Of a DNA stretch of 33,122 bases, positions 24,281 to 31,866 are shown one piece after another. The first letter of the stretch is position 1. Every line of letters starts with the position of its first letter. Position numbers and translations under genes: made by a program. The stretch lies in contig NZ_JAGGNV010000086.1 of NCBI RefSeq assembly GCF_018614955.1, positions 1-33,122 on the forward strand, in the 5' to 3' direction. Below the pieces are notes generated by a model. It saw only the letters and a list, made by a program, of their open reading frames with translations, did not search any database and was not told the DNA's origin. This DNA comes from Variovorax paradoxus. GTDB lineage: Bacteria; Pseudomonadota; Gammaproteobacteria; Burkholderiales; Burkholderiaceae_C.

Positions 24281-25092
24281 GCCTTCTCCCGCTTCGATGC
24301 CGCAGCCGCCGCAGTGAAGTCGCGCGGGCCGGTCAACGCGAGGCCGCCATCGACCGGAATGACCGCGCCCGTGATGTACGAGCCCCAGTCGCTGGCCAGC
24401 AGCATGGCCATGCGGCTGATGTCCTCGATGCGGCCCAGGCGCTTCAGCGGCACGCGCTGCGCCATCGCGTCCATCGTGTCGTCGGTGGGTGCGAGGCGCT
24501 TCAGGCCCTCGGTGTCGGCGATCGGCCCGGGCACGATGGAGTTGATGCGGATGCCCTGCGAACCCCACTCCAGCGCCAGCACCTGCGTCAGCATGTCGAC
24601 GCCCGCCTTGGCCGCGCACACGTGGGCCTGGAAGGGCGTGGGGATGAAGGCCTGGCCGGCAGAGATCTGGATCACGCAGGCGCCGGGCTGGCGCAGGTGC
24701 GCGTGCGCCAGCCGGGCGACGTTGAAGCTGCCCAGCAGGTCGATGTCGACCACCGTCTTGAAGGCGTTGGGCGACATGTCGAGCGCGCTGGCGAGGAAGT
24801 TGCCGGCAGCGCCCGAGACCAGCACGTCGATCGGGCCGAAGCGCTCCTCGGCCTGCGCGAAGGCGCGTTCCAGCGCCTCGGGCTGGCGCACGTCCGCCGG
24901 GATGCCGAGCGCCTCGGTGCCGAGGGCCTCCAACTGCTGCGCGGCCGTCGCCACCTTGTCCGCAGACCGGCTGATGACCGTGATGCGCGCACCGGCGCGC
25001 GCGAAGGCCTGCGCGATGCCGAAATTGATGCCGCTGGAGCCGCCGGCCACGAACACGTGGCGGCCCTGGAAGTCGAAGGCGGAAAAGTCCAT
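24277..25092 (-). CDS. 2,4-dienoyl-CoA-reductase-like SDR, lacking the catalytic Tyr
   Basis: The 271-residue SDR has the nucleotide-binding motif AGGSSGINFGIA and ISAGQAF, but where YxxxK is expected it reads HVCAAKAGVD: Lys162 is present and the Tyr position is Val158. The VPGPIADTEGLKRL stretch matches peroxisomal 2,4-dienoyl-CoA reductases, which also lack this Tyr. It may therefore reduce conjugated dienoyl-CoA with NADPH, useful for unsaturated or terpenoid-type acyl chains. It lies 5 bp after the Bug stop and overlaps the thioesterase start by 4 bp. Confidence 0.85.
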   Translation of the reverse strand: MDFSAFDFQGRHVFVAGGSSGINFGIAQAFARAGARITVISRSADKVATAAQQLEALGTEALGIPADVRQPEALERAFAQAEERFGPIDVLVSGAAGNFLASALDMSPNAFKTVVDIDLLGSFNVARLAHAHLRQPGACVIQISAGQAFIPTPFQAHVCAAKAGVDMLTQVLALEWGSQGIRINSIVPGPIADTEGLKRLAPTDDTMDAMAQRVPLKRLGRIEDISRMAMLLASDWGSYITGAVIPVDGGLALTGPRDFTAAAAASKREKA

Positions 25093-25097
25093 GGCGC

Positions 25098-26084
25098 TCA
25101 CTCCGGCTTGAAGCCGAGCTCGGCCAGCATCTTCGCGTCGCGCTCGAACTGCGCCTTCGCATAGGCGGCGTAGGCCTCGCCGTCGATCCACTTCGGCTGC
25201 ATGTCGAACTGTTCCAGCTGGTTCAAATAGGCCGGATCGGCCGATGCCTTGCGGAAGGCCGCGGCCAGGCGCGCGGCGATCTTCGGGTCCAGGTTCTTCG
25301 GCGCCGCGAGGCCGACCGGCGACTCGATGACGAGCTCGTGGCCGAGCTCCTTCACTGTCGGCACGCTCGGATAGCGCTTGAGGCGCTCGGCGGTGAAGGC
25401 GGCCAGGAGCCGCACCTTGCCGCCCTGCACCTGCGGGCCGAAGCCGGGGTCGCCGTAGACGTCGAGGTGGCGGCCGATCAGCGCCGTGAAGGCCTCGCCG
25501 CCGCCCTTGAAGGGCACCATGTTGAAGCTGGTGCCGTTCATGCGCGCGAGCCGCTCGCCATAGATGCGGTTGATGCTGGTGGCCCCCACCGTGCCCCAGC
25601 TGATCGCGCCGGGGCGCTTCTTCGCATCGGCGAGCAGCTCGTCCAGCGTCTTCCACGGCGCGTCGCTGGCCACCGCAATGCCGGTGCTCATGCCGAACAG
25701 GCCGGCGAGGTAAGTGAAATCGCGCAGCGGATGCCATTGGATCTTCTGCACGAGCGGCGCGCGGATCACGGAGTTGTGGATCACCGCGAGCGTGTAGCCG
25801 TCGGATTCGTTCATCGCCGCCACCGAGCCCGGGCCGGTGATGCCGCCGGCGCCCGCCCTGTGCATCAGCACGATCGGTTGTCCGAGCTCGCGCGAGGCTG
25901 CCTCCGCCAGCGCGCGGAAGATGGGATCGAAGGAGCCACCGGGCGGGAAAGGCATCACCAGCGTGATCGGCTTGCTCGGAAACGGGTCGGCGGCTAAGGC
26001 CGGACCGGCCGCAGCTGCGGCGCCGAGCGCGAGCAGCGCACCAAGCGCGGTGCGCCGGCGCAGTGAGTGGATGGATGGGTTCAT
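25098..26084 (-). CDS. Bug-family periplasmic binding protein (third copy)
   Basis: The 328-residue protein starts MNPSIHSLRRRTALGALLAL, with a twin-Arg-like RRR stretch and a hydrophobic core probably cleaved after GPALA. DPFPSKPITLVMPFPPGGSFDPIFRAL is the Bug ligand-loop signature, then HRAGAGGITGPGSVAAMNESDGYTLAVIHN and WGTVGATSINRIYGERL. AGGAG precedes the ATG at 26084. It is placed inside the catabolic operon, next to the first ligase, which suggests that the CoA cluster degrades a carboxylate caught by this receptor. Confidence 0.9.
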   Translation of the reverse strand: MNPSIHSLRRRTALGALLALGAAAAAGPALAADPFPSKPITLVMPFPPGGSFDPIFRALAEAASRELGQPIVLMHRAGAGGITGPGSVAAMNESDGYTLAVIHNSVIRAPLVQKIQWHPLRDFTYLAGLFGMSTGIAVASDAPWKTLDELLADAKKRPGAISWGTVGATSINRIYGERLARMNGTSFNMVPFKGGGEAFTALIGRHLDVYGDPGFGPQVQGGKVRLLAAFTAERLKRYPSVPTVKELGHELVIESPVGLAAPKNLDPKIAARLAAAFRKASADPAYLNQLEQFDMQPKWIDGEAYAAYAKAQFERDAKMLAELGFKPE

Positions 26085-26112
26085 GGTTGTCTCCTGTTGT
26101 GCTGGTTGCGAT

Positions 26113-26532
26113 TCAAGCGGCCTGCGGCAGCGGCAGGTATCGGAAGGAGCCCTGGGCCTGCGCGACGATGCGCCCGCCGGCATCGGTGACCGAGGCGCGG
26201 CACCATGCGACGCTGGCGTCGTGCTGTACGACCTCGCCGTCGGCGGTGAGCCGGCCGCGGCCCGGCTCGAGGAAGCTGGTGTTGAGGTTGAGCGTGACGG
26301 CCGTGCGGGCGAAGTCGAACAGCGACACCGCGGCGCTGGCCATGACCACGTCGAGCAGCGTGACCAGCACGCCGCCATGCACCGCGCCGACGACGTTGCC
26401 GAGCTCCGGCCGCTCGTCGATGAAGACGCGCGCGCGGCCCGCTTCGGCGAACTCGCGCCGCGCGTCCAGCAGCCGCATGAAGGGCACGCGGCCGAACAGG
26501 TTGCGGCGGTCCCCGCCGACGACCGGCTTCAT
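26113..26532 (-). CDS. PaaI-family hotdog thioesterase (second)
   Basis: The 139-residue protein has ELGNVVGAVHGGVLVTLLDVVMASAAVSLFD, the HGG motif of PaaI-like thioesterases, and RTAVTLNLNTSFLEPGRGRLTADGEVV followed by AQGSFRYLP. It is related to but distinct from the protein at 23846. The start overlaps the ligase stop by 4 bp (ATGA), so ligase and thioesterase are coupled, perhaps for CoA recycling or proofreading of the ligase product. Confidence 0.86.
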   Translation of the reverse strand: MKPVVGGDRRNLFGRVPFMRLLDARREFAEAGRARVFIDERPELGNVVGAVHGGVLVTLLDVVMASAAVSLFDFARTAVTLNLNTSFLEPGRGRLTADGEVVQHDASVAWCRASVTDAGGRIVAQAQGSFRYLPLPQAA

Positions 26533-28031
26533 CCGCGCACCTGCTCGCGCAGCGCGTTCTTCAGCACCTTGCCGGCGGCTGACATCGGCAGCTCGCGCAG
26601 GAAGCTGATGCCGCGCGGACACTTGTAGCCGGCCAGGCGCTCGCGGCACCAGGCGCGCAGTTCATCTGCGGTGGCAGCAGCCTCGTCGACCATCACCACC
26701 ACTGCATGCACCGCCTCGCCCCAGCGCGCGTCCGGCACGCCGATGACCGCCGCCTGCGCGACCCGGGGATGGCTGCGCAGGGCGGCCTCCACCTCGGCGC
26801 AGTAGACGTTCTCGCCGCCGCTGATGATCATGTCCTTCAGGCGGTCGACGATGAAGAGATGGCCGTCGCTCAGCATGCGGCCCGCATCGCCGGTGTGCAG
26901 CCAACCCTCGCGCAAGGCGGAGGCCGTCGCCTCGGGGTTGCGCCAGTAGCCTTGCATGACCATCGGGCCGCGCGCCAGCACCTCGCCCACTTCGCCGCGC
27001 GGCAGCTCGCGTCCGCTCTCGTCCGCGACGATGATCTCGGCGCCGAGGCCGGCCCGGCCGACGGAGTTCAGCAATCCGAGGGCGCGCGCCTCGGGCCGGT
27101 GGTTCGCCGGCAGGTTGATGCACACGGCACCCGCGGTCTCGGTGAGGCCATAGGCCTGGAAGAACTCGGCATCCGGCCAGGCCGCCAGGGCGCGGTCCAG
27201 CAGGTCCGGCGGCATCGGCGCCGCGCCGAAGGCGATGCGCGCGAGACTCTGCACACGCTCGGGCGTGAAGGCGGGATCGTCGAGCAGCGACTGCAGCATG
27301 CTCGGCACGACGATGATGTCGCCGATGCGGTGCTCCGCGATCGCCTCGATCACCGCAGCGGGCCGGAACTGCGCCATCGTCACGCAGTGGCCGCCGGCGA
27401 TCAGCTGGCCCACCAGGCGGCCGAGGCCGGCGACGTGGAACAGCGGCGCCACCAGCAGCGAGACCGAGTCGGGCGCGTTGTTCAACTCGGCCGCCCGCGC
27501 AATCGATGCGGTCCAGAAGTTCGCGTGGCTCAGCATCACGCCCTTGGATCGCCCGGTGGTCCCGCCGGTGTAGAGGATGGCGGCGAGCGCGTCGCCGCCG
27601 GTGCGCGTGTCGGCCGGCGGCTCCAGCCTGGCGCCCTCTTCTTCCAGTGCGCTCAGGCGCACCAAGGCGGGGCCGCTGCTGGGCGCGAGCGCTGCCAGCG
27701 CTTCGTCGACCAGCAGCAGCGCGGCTTCGCTGTCTTGCAGCGCATGCGCCAGTTCGGGTGTGCTCCAGCGGATGTTCAACGGGCAGGCGACGGCGCCCAG
27801 CCACCAGCAGGCGAGGATGGCGCGCACCAGCGCATCGCTGTTGGGCGCGAGCAAGGCCACGCGGTCGCCGCGGCCGATGCCGCGCTTCGCCAGCGCCGCC
27901 GCATGCAGGGCCACGCCCTTCATCAACTGCGCATGCGTGTGGCGGCGCGTGCCGGTCGCAGCGACATGAGTGAGCGCGGTCTTGTCGGGGCAGCGCTGGA
28001 GCGCGCGATGCAGGCCTTGGGTGAGGTACAC
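26529..28031 (-). CDS. AMP-forming acyl-CoA synthetase, first gene of the cluster
   Basis: The 500-residue ANL-family ligase has YTGGTTGRSKG (154-164), YGLTETAGAV, the hinge region HTGDAGRMLSDGHLFIVDRLKDMI, SGGENVYCAEVEAAL and the C-terminal Lys in MSAAGKVLKNAL. It starts with GTG at 28031; there is no ATG nearby in frame that would not shorten the N-terminal domain, and the ribosome site is weak. It activates a free acid to its CoA thioester and is the first gene of the leftward run that ends at 12237. It is shorter than the 557-residue ligase at 17702, which suggests different substrates: perhaps the original acid, and an acid released later in the pathway. Confidence 0.9.
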   Translation of the reverse strand: MYLTQGLHRALQRCPDKTALTHVAATGTRRHTHAQLMKGVALHAAALAKRGIGRGDRVALLAPNSDALVRAILACWWLGAVACPLNIRWSTPELAHALQDSEAALLLVDEALAALAPSSGPALVRLSALEEEGARLEPPADTRTGGDALAAILYTGGTTGRSKGVMLSHANFWTASIARAAELNNAPDSVSLLVAPLFHVAGLGRLVGQLIAGGHCVTMAQFRPAAVIEAIAEHRIGDIIVVPSMLQSLLDDPAFTPERVQSLARIAFGAAPMPPDLLDRALAAWPDAEFFQAYGLTETAGAVCINLPANHRPEARALGLLNSVGRAGLGAEIIVADESGRELPRGEVGEVLARGPMVMQGYWRNPEATASALREGWLHTGDAGRMLSDGHLFIVDRLKDMIISGGENVYCAEVEAALRSHPRVAQAAVIGVPDARWGEAVHAVVVMVDEAAATADELRAWCRERLAGYKCPRGISFLRELPMSAAGKVLKNALREQVRG

Positions 28032-28302
28032 GGTGGAGCCGCCGGCTGGTTGTCGAAGATGCGGCGAAGCTTAGGACGGGCTGTAGCCCGCACCCATGGC
28101 GGGAAGCGCCAAAGGGCTTGGCGAAACCGCTCAGCCGAGAGCAGGCGGTCACCGCCTATATGTCATGCATGTGCAAGAACGCTTCGAAGCGAGTTGCGCT
28201 TCGAAACAAAAATCACCCGGGCCCTGTCCGCTGTTGACATATAGAGTCGAGCTTGGCGCTCAGGCGTGGCAGTTCAATCCCGCCGGCGCCTTCCCCCATC
28301 CT
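28032..28302. promoter_or_regulatory. Upstream region of the catabolic cluster with nested dyads
   Basis: No gene is seen here. CTATATGTCA (28156-28165) and TGACATATAG (28235-28244) are perfect 10-bp inverted arms. Inside them TTCGAAGCG (28183-28191) and CGCTTCGAA (28197-28205) form a second perfect dyad, and GGCGGT/ACCGCC (28144-28156) a third. The region probably holds the promoter and control sites of the ligase gene, but I cannot place a convincing -35/-10 pair. Confidence 0.45.
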
Positions 28303-28437
28303 CTATAAGGCGATGCGATGAGTAAGGATCAAGCTCGCCTGCAGCACCTCTTCGTGCGAATGCAGGCCCGGTACGGAGAGCACGATGCCGATGTTCTTCA
28401 ACTTCGTGACGCGGTGCACCGACTGGAGCTCGACGAG
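28303..28437 (-). pseudogene. Possible 3' remnant of a minus-strand gene
   Basis: A minus-strand frame with strongly G/C-rich third positions, unlike chance frames here, encodes about 44 residues (GLVELQSVHRVTKLKNIGIV, then LSVPGLHSHEEVLQASLIL) ending at a TAG. To the right the coding look is lost. The VPGLHSHEEV segment faintly recalls the C-terminus of Lrp/AsnC regulators, but I do not recognise it with confidence. Confidence 0.25.
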
Positions 28438-28710
28438 TCCCGCGTACGCGGGACCCTGCGTTATTCCGATGCACCCTTGTTTTCCGACCGGGCAGCACGC
28501 TTGGCGCACGTGGGCCAGGACGGAGGCTTGTTATAGAGAGACGGTCGCGGACATCGGGAACCTCAGGATTCGAGGCGCAAATTGCATTCCCTACCAGCGT
28601 CCACGACCGTCACTGCACATCCTCGCATGGCACTCTGACGTGCATGTGACTTCGGTCTCCCAGCAGAAAAATGTGAGGATCCTGCCGAGTCAGGGCAGCA
28701 CGGGGCGCAA
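28438..28710. other. Stretch without a recognisable gene
   Basis: Base composition is lower in GC than the neighbours and no frame looks like a known protein. It separates the possible gene remnant from the Rid-family gene and may be decayed coding DNA. Confidence 0.4.
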
Positions 28711-29109
28711 TCAGCAGTTTGGATCGTTGTTCGCAACGACTCGAATCTCGACGAGCGCTCCTTCACGCCTGAGACCGGCGGCTTCAACCGCAGTCCAGGC
28801 TGGGCAAGGCTCGCTCAAGTACTCGAGGCGAACCCGGTCGAACACGTCAAAGTGATCACGCAGCCCGACATGGTAGGTCGTCATTTCGACGATCGATCGA
28901 AACGTCAGACCACCGGCGCGCAGAACGAGCCCGATCTTTTCAAAAGCGTTTCTGATCTGAGCTTCCGGGTCGGCCGGCATTTGCCCTTGTGTGTCACCAC
29001 CTGTGGCGCCCGTCAGGAAAACGTGATCACCGGACACGATCGCCGGAGACATCTTCAGTTGTTCCGCCGCCCGACGAAGTTCGGTTGGAATGATTGCGCG
29101 CTTGGACAT
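28711..29109 (-). CDS. Rid-family protein (YjgF/RidA-like)
   Basis: The 132-residue protein begins MSKRAIIPTELRRAAEQLKM and shows the family's GDHVFLTGATGGD, ADPEAQIRNAFEKIGLVLRAGGLTFRSIVEMTTY and CPAWTAVEAAGLRREGALVEIRVVA. In true RidA (2-iminobutanoate deaminase) the residue in PARTxVEV is Arg; here it is Trp, so imine deaminase activity by the RidA mechanism is doubtful and it belongs to one of the other Rid groups. These often sit in catabolic clusters. The start has GAGGGTG upstream. It follows the NTF2-like gene by 11 bp on the same strand. Confidence 0.85.
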   Translation of the reverse strand: MSKRAIIPTELRRAAEQLKMSPAIVSGDHVFLTGATGGDTQGQMPADPEAQIRNAFEKIGLVLRAGGLTFRSIVEMTTYHVGLRDHFDVFDRVRLEYLSEPCPAWTAVEAAGLRREGALVEIRVVANNDPNC

Positions 29110-29120
29110 CGAGGCACCCT

Positions 29121-29510
29121 CTACTGGTTCGACTGAAGCATGGCGGCCATTTTTTGGTGAATCAGGTTGACCGCCTTCAGGGGACGAAGCATCACCTTGA
29201 ACTCGGTGATCTTGCCTTCCTCGTTCCACTTGATCATGTCAACGCCATTGACGCTGATGCCGTCCAACTCGAGCTCGAACTCAAGAACCGCGTCTCGATC
29301 GCTCGCGACCTCTCGAACGTAGCGAAACGATTCATTGAAGAAGACATGGAATGCAGCAGCGAGGTATTTCTTCGTGATGGCTCTGCCGACTTGAGGTGTA
29401 TGTACCACCGGGGAATAGAAGACCGCGCCTTCCGCAAGAAGCGCGTCAAGGCCTCGCACATTGCGTTCGTTGACGAGCTGATGCCAGATCAAGATCGGGT
29501 TGGACGACAT
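29121..29510 (-). CDS. NTF2-like/SnoaL-like protein
   Basis: The 129-residue protein (MSSNPILIWHQLVNERNVRG at the start) has the alpha+beta cone fold pattern of SnoaL/NTF2-like proteins: an early helix, LDALLAEGAVFYSPVVHTPQ, FRYVREVASDRDAVLEFELELDGISVNGVDMIKWNEEGKITEFKVMLRP. Members may be isomerases, hydratases or small binding proteins, and the sequence does not say which. AGGAG precedes the start; it is co-oriented with the Rid-family gene, with an 11-bp gap, so the two form a small operon. Confidence 0.8.
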   Translation of the reverse strand: MSSNPILIWHQLVNERNVRGLDALLAEGAVFYSPVVHTPQVGRAITKKYLAAAFHVFFNESFRYVREVASDRDAVLEFELELDGISVNGVDMIKWNEEGKITEFKVMLRPLKAVNLIHQKMAAMLQSNQ

Positions 29511-29552
29511 GGATTTACTCCTGGAGTGGACGAGGCGTGGGCGAGCGGCCGC

Positions 29553-30566
29553 TCAGCGCTCCGGCCCGTGCGACAGCCGGTACTCGCCCGGCGCCACGCC
29601 GGTCCACTGCTTGAAGGCGCGGTGGAAGGTGCTGGCTTCCGAGAAGCCCACGCGGTTGGCAATATCCAGCAAGGGCAGCGGCGTGTGCAGCAGGTATTCG
29701 ATGGCGGCATCGCGCCGCAGCTCGTCCTTGATCTGCTGGAAGCCGCGGCCCTCCTCGCGCAGCCGGCGGCGCAGCGTCTGCGGCGTCACCGCGAGCGCCT
29801 CGCCCACTTCCTCCAGCGACGGCAGGTCGTCGCCGAGGCGCTTGCGCAGCAGCCGGCGAATGCGCTCGGTGAGGCTGCTGGTGTCGCGGTACTTCACGAT
29901 CAGGTTGGCGGGCGAGCCGGCGAGGAATTCGCGCAGGCTCTGCGGCGACTGCACGACCGGCAGCGCCAGCCAGCGCGCATCGAACCACAGGCCGACGTGG
30001 GGCTGGCCGTAGCGGATCGGCACCTGGTAGACGCGCGAGGTGTCGGTGCTCGTCTGCTCCGCCGTGTAGTCCACCTCCAGCAGCGGGATGCGGCGCGCCA
30101 CCAGCCAGGAGAAGGCATTGAAGGCGAGCAGCATGAAAGCCTTCACCGCATAGTCCAGCCGCGCATCGGAGGCGCGCCGCAGCACGAACTGCACGTGCGC
30201 GCTGCCCTCGCGGACCGTGAGGCGCGGCACGAAGTCATGCAGGAGCAGGTGATACATGGCGAAGCCATCGCGCAGGGCCTCGCCCAGCGTGGCGCAGCGC
30301 ACCAGCTGACGCATGCACTGGCCGAAGCTTCCGGGCGGCAGGGGGCGGCTCAGCAGGCCCCAGATCTCGTCGCGCAGTTCGCGCCGCAGGGCGCGAATCA
30401 GCAGCGCGTACTGGCGCTGCGAGATGCGCGCCAGCGGCGACTCCAGCAGCGAGGGCGCGATGCCCGCCCGTGCCAGCATGGGCGCCGCGTCGAGCCCGCG
30501 ATGGCGCGCGCCCATCAGAATGCTGTGCACCTGCTGGATGGCAATGGTGTGGTGGGTGAGCGTCAT
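29553..30566 (-). CDS. AraC family transcriptional regulator
   Basis: The 337-residue protein has an N-terminal arabinose-binding-like domain of the OruR/ArgR type (about 1-210, PF12625-like: QYALLIRALRRELRDEIWGLLS, PLLEVDYTAEQTSTD) and a C-terminal double helix-turn-helix (about 235-335) with LPSLEEVGEALAVTPQTLRR and LLDIANRVGFSEASTFHRAF. It ends GVAPGEYRLSH. I placed the start at 30566; a weak upstream site makes this uncertain, and the frame is open for 15 more codons. It may control the neighbouring Rid/NTF2 pair, the CoA-transferase gene, or the large cluster. Confidence 0.88.
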   Translation of the reverse strand: MTLTHHTIAIQQVHSILMGARHRGLDAAPMLARAGIAPSLLESPLARISQRQYALLIRALRRELRDEIWGLLSRPLPPGSFGQCMRQLVRCATLGEALRDGFAMYHLLLHDFVPRLTVREGSAHVQFVLRRASDARLDYAVKAFMLLAFNAFSWLVARRIPLLEVDYTAEQTSTDTSRVYQVPIRYGQPHVGLWFDARWLALPVVQSPQSLREFLAGSPANLIVKYRDTSSLTERIRRLLRKRLGDDLPSLEEVGEALAVTPQTLRRRLREEGRGFQQIKDELRRDAAIEYLLHTPLPLLDIANRVGFSEASTFHRAFKQWTGVAPGEYRLSHGPER

Positions 30567-30612
30567 CGATGGCGGCCGCCGCGGCTCGGCCGATGATTGT
30601 AGGCAGCGCAAC

Positions 30613-31794
30613 TCAGTCGACGACGCCCGCTGCCCTCAGGGCGGCCACGGCCGACGCGTCGAGCCCGGCCTGGCGCAGGATCTCCTCGGTGTGCTCACCG
30701 GCGCGCGGGGCCGGCCGCGGGGCGGAGGGCTCGAAGCCGGTCATCTTGATGGGGCAACCGAGCTGCGGTGGCGCCGCATCGTCGGCTGCGACGCGCATGC
30801 GGCGCGCGCGAAAGTGCGGATGCGCGAGGGTCTCGTCGATGCGCAGCACCGGCGTCACGCAGCCGACGCCGTCGTGGAACAGGCTGCGCCAGTGCGCGAG
30901 CGGCCGCGCGCCGAAGATGGCGGCCAGCTCCGTGCGCAGGCGCTCCTCGGTCGCGGGGTCGCCGCTGCGGTGCAGCGGCGCGAGGTCTGGGCGCTCCAGC
31001 ATGCGGCACAGCTCGTGCCAGAACTTCGCCTCCAGCGCCCCGACCGCGAGCTGCCGGTCGTCGGCGGTGCGATAGAAGCCGTAGCAGGCCAGCGCACCCG
31101 TCAACGCGCTATGGCCGGTCTGCGGCACCTGGCCGTGCTGGTGCAGGCCGGCCAGCGGCAGCACTGCATGGGCGAGCACACCGTCGGCCATGGCGATGTC
31201 CACATGCCGTCCGCGACCGCTGCGTGCGGCATCGAACAGCGCGGCCAGAATGCCTGCCACCGCCGTCATGGTGCCTCCCAGCAGATCGGCGACCGGCAGG
31301 TTCGACAGGGCCGGGCCCGCGGCGTTGCCGATCTGGTCGGCCACGCCGGCCAGCGCCGCGTAGTTCAGGTCGTGCCCCGGCATGTCGCGCAGCGGCCCGG
31401 TCTGGCCGAAGCCGCTGATGCTGCAGTAGACGATACGCGGGTTGACGGCCGCGACCGCCTCGTAGCCCACCCCCAGCCGCTGCATCACGCCGGGCCGGAA
31501 GCCTTCCACCAGCACGTCGGCCTGGCGGCACAGGCGCAGCAGCGTGGCCGCGCCATCGGTGTGCTTGAGGTCGATGCGGATCGCGCGCTTGTTGCGGTTG
31601 ACGAGCGCGCGCACGGCGGGGCTCGCATAGTCGCCGGCACCGGTGTCCTCGATCTTGACGACGTCGGCGCCGAGGTCGGCGAGGTGCATCGTGCCGAGCG
31701 GCCCAGGCAGCAGCCGGGTCAGGTCGAGCACGCGCACGCCTGCCAGCGGTGCGCCGGCGGATGCGCTCGCCGGGGATTCAGGGGAAGAGCTCAT
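30613..31794 (-). CDS. CaiB/BaiF CoA-transferase family III protein, AMACR-like
   Basis: The 393-residue protein has the family start GVRVLDLTRLLPGPLGTMHLADLGADVVKIE, NRNKRAIRIDLK, VLVEGFRPGVMQRLGVGY and YCSISGFGQTGP. GHDLNYAALAG supplies His141 and LPVADLLGG supplies Asp170, the acid/base pair of alpha-methylacyl-CoA racemase. The catalytic Asp of true class III CoA-transferases is at the same place, so both reactions remain open, but the His-Asp pair and GHDLNY favour a racemase. Racemisation of 2-methylacyl-CoA fits the branched-acyl enzymes of the neighbouring cluster. It is 46 bp upstream of the AraC gene on the same strand. Confidence 0.87.
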   Translation of the reverse strand: MSSSPESPASASAGAPLAGVRVLDLTRLLPGPLGTMHLADLGADVVKIEDTGAGDYASPAVRALVNRNKRAIRIDLKHTDGAATLLRLCRQADVLVEGFRPGVMQRLGVGYEAVAAVNPRIVYCSISGFGQTGPLRDMPGHDLNYAALAGVADQIGNAAGPALSNLPVADLLGGTMTAVAGILAALFDAARSGRGRHVDIAMADGVLAHAVLPLAGLHQHGQVPQTGHSALTGALACYGFYRTADDRQLAVGALEAKFWHELCRMLERPDLAPLHRSGDPATEERLRTELAAIFGARPLAHWRSLFHDGVGCVTPVLRIDETLAHPHFRARRMRVAADDAAPPQLGCPIKMTGFEPSAPRPAPRAGEHTEEILRQAGLDASAVAALRAAGVVD

Positions 31795-31866
31795 GAGGTC
31801 TGCAATCTAGGCGGCGTGCGCCACCGCGGCAATGGCGGCAGCGGTCCCGTCGATTGGCGAAAAGCA

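Noticed and set aside
28234..28260. TTGACA as the -35 of a rightward promoter
   Set aside because: No -10 hexamer lies at 16-18 bp, and there is no convincing rightward gene downstream; it is better explained as part of a dyad.
28318..28536. A 72-codon plus-strand frame with an AAGG site before its ATG
   Set aside because: Third-position composition is weaker than that of the opposite strand, no family is recognised and no homologous pattern is visible.
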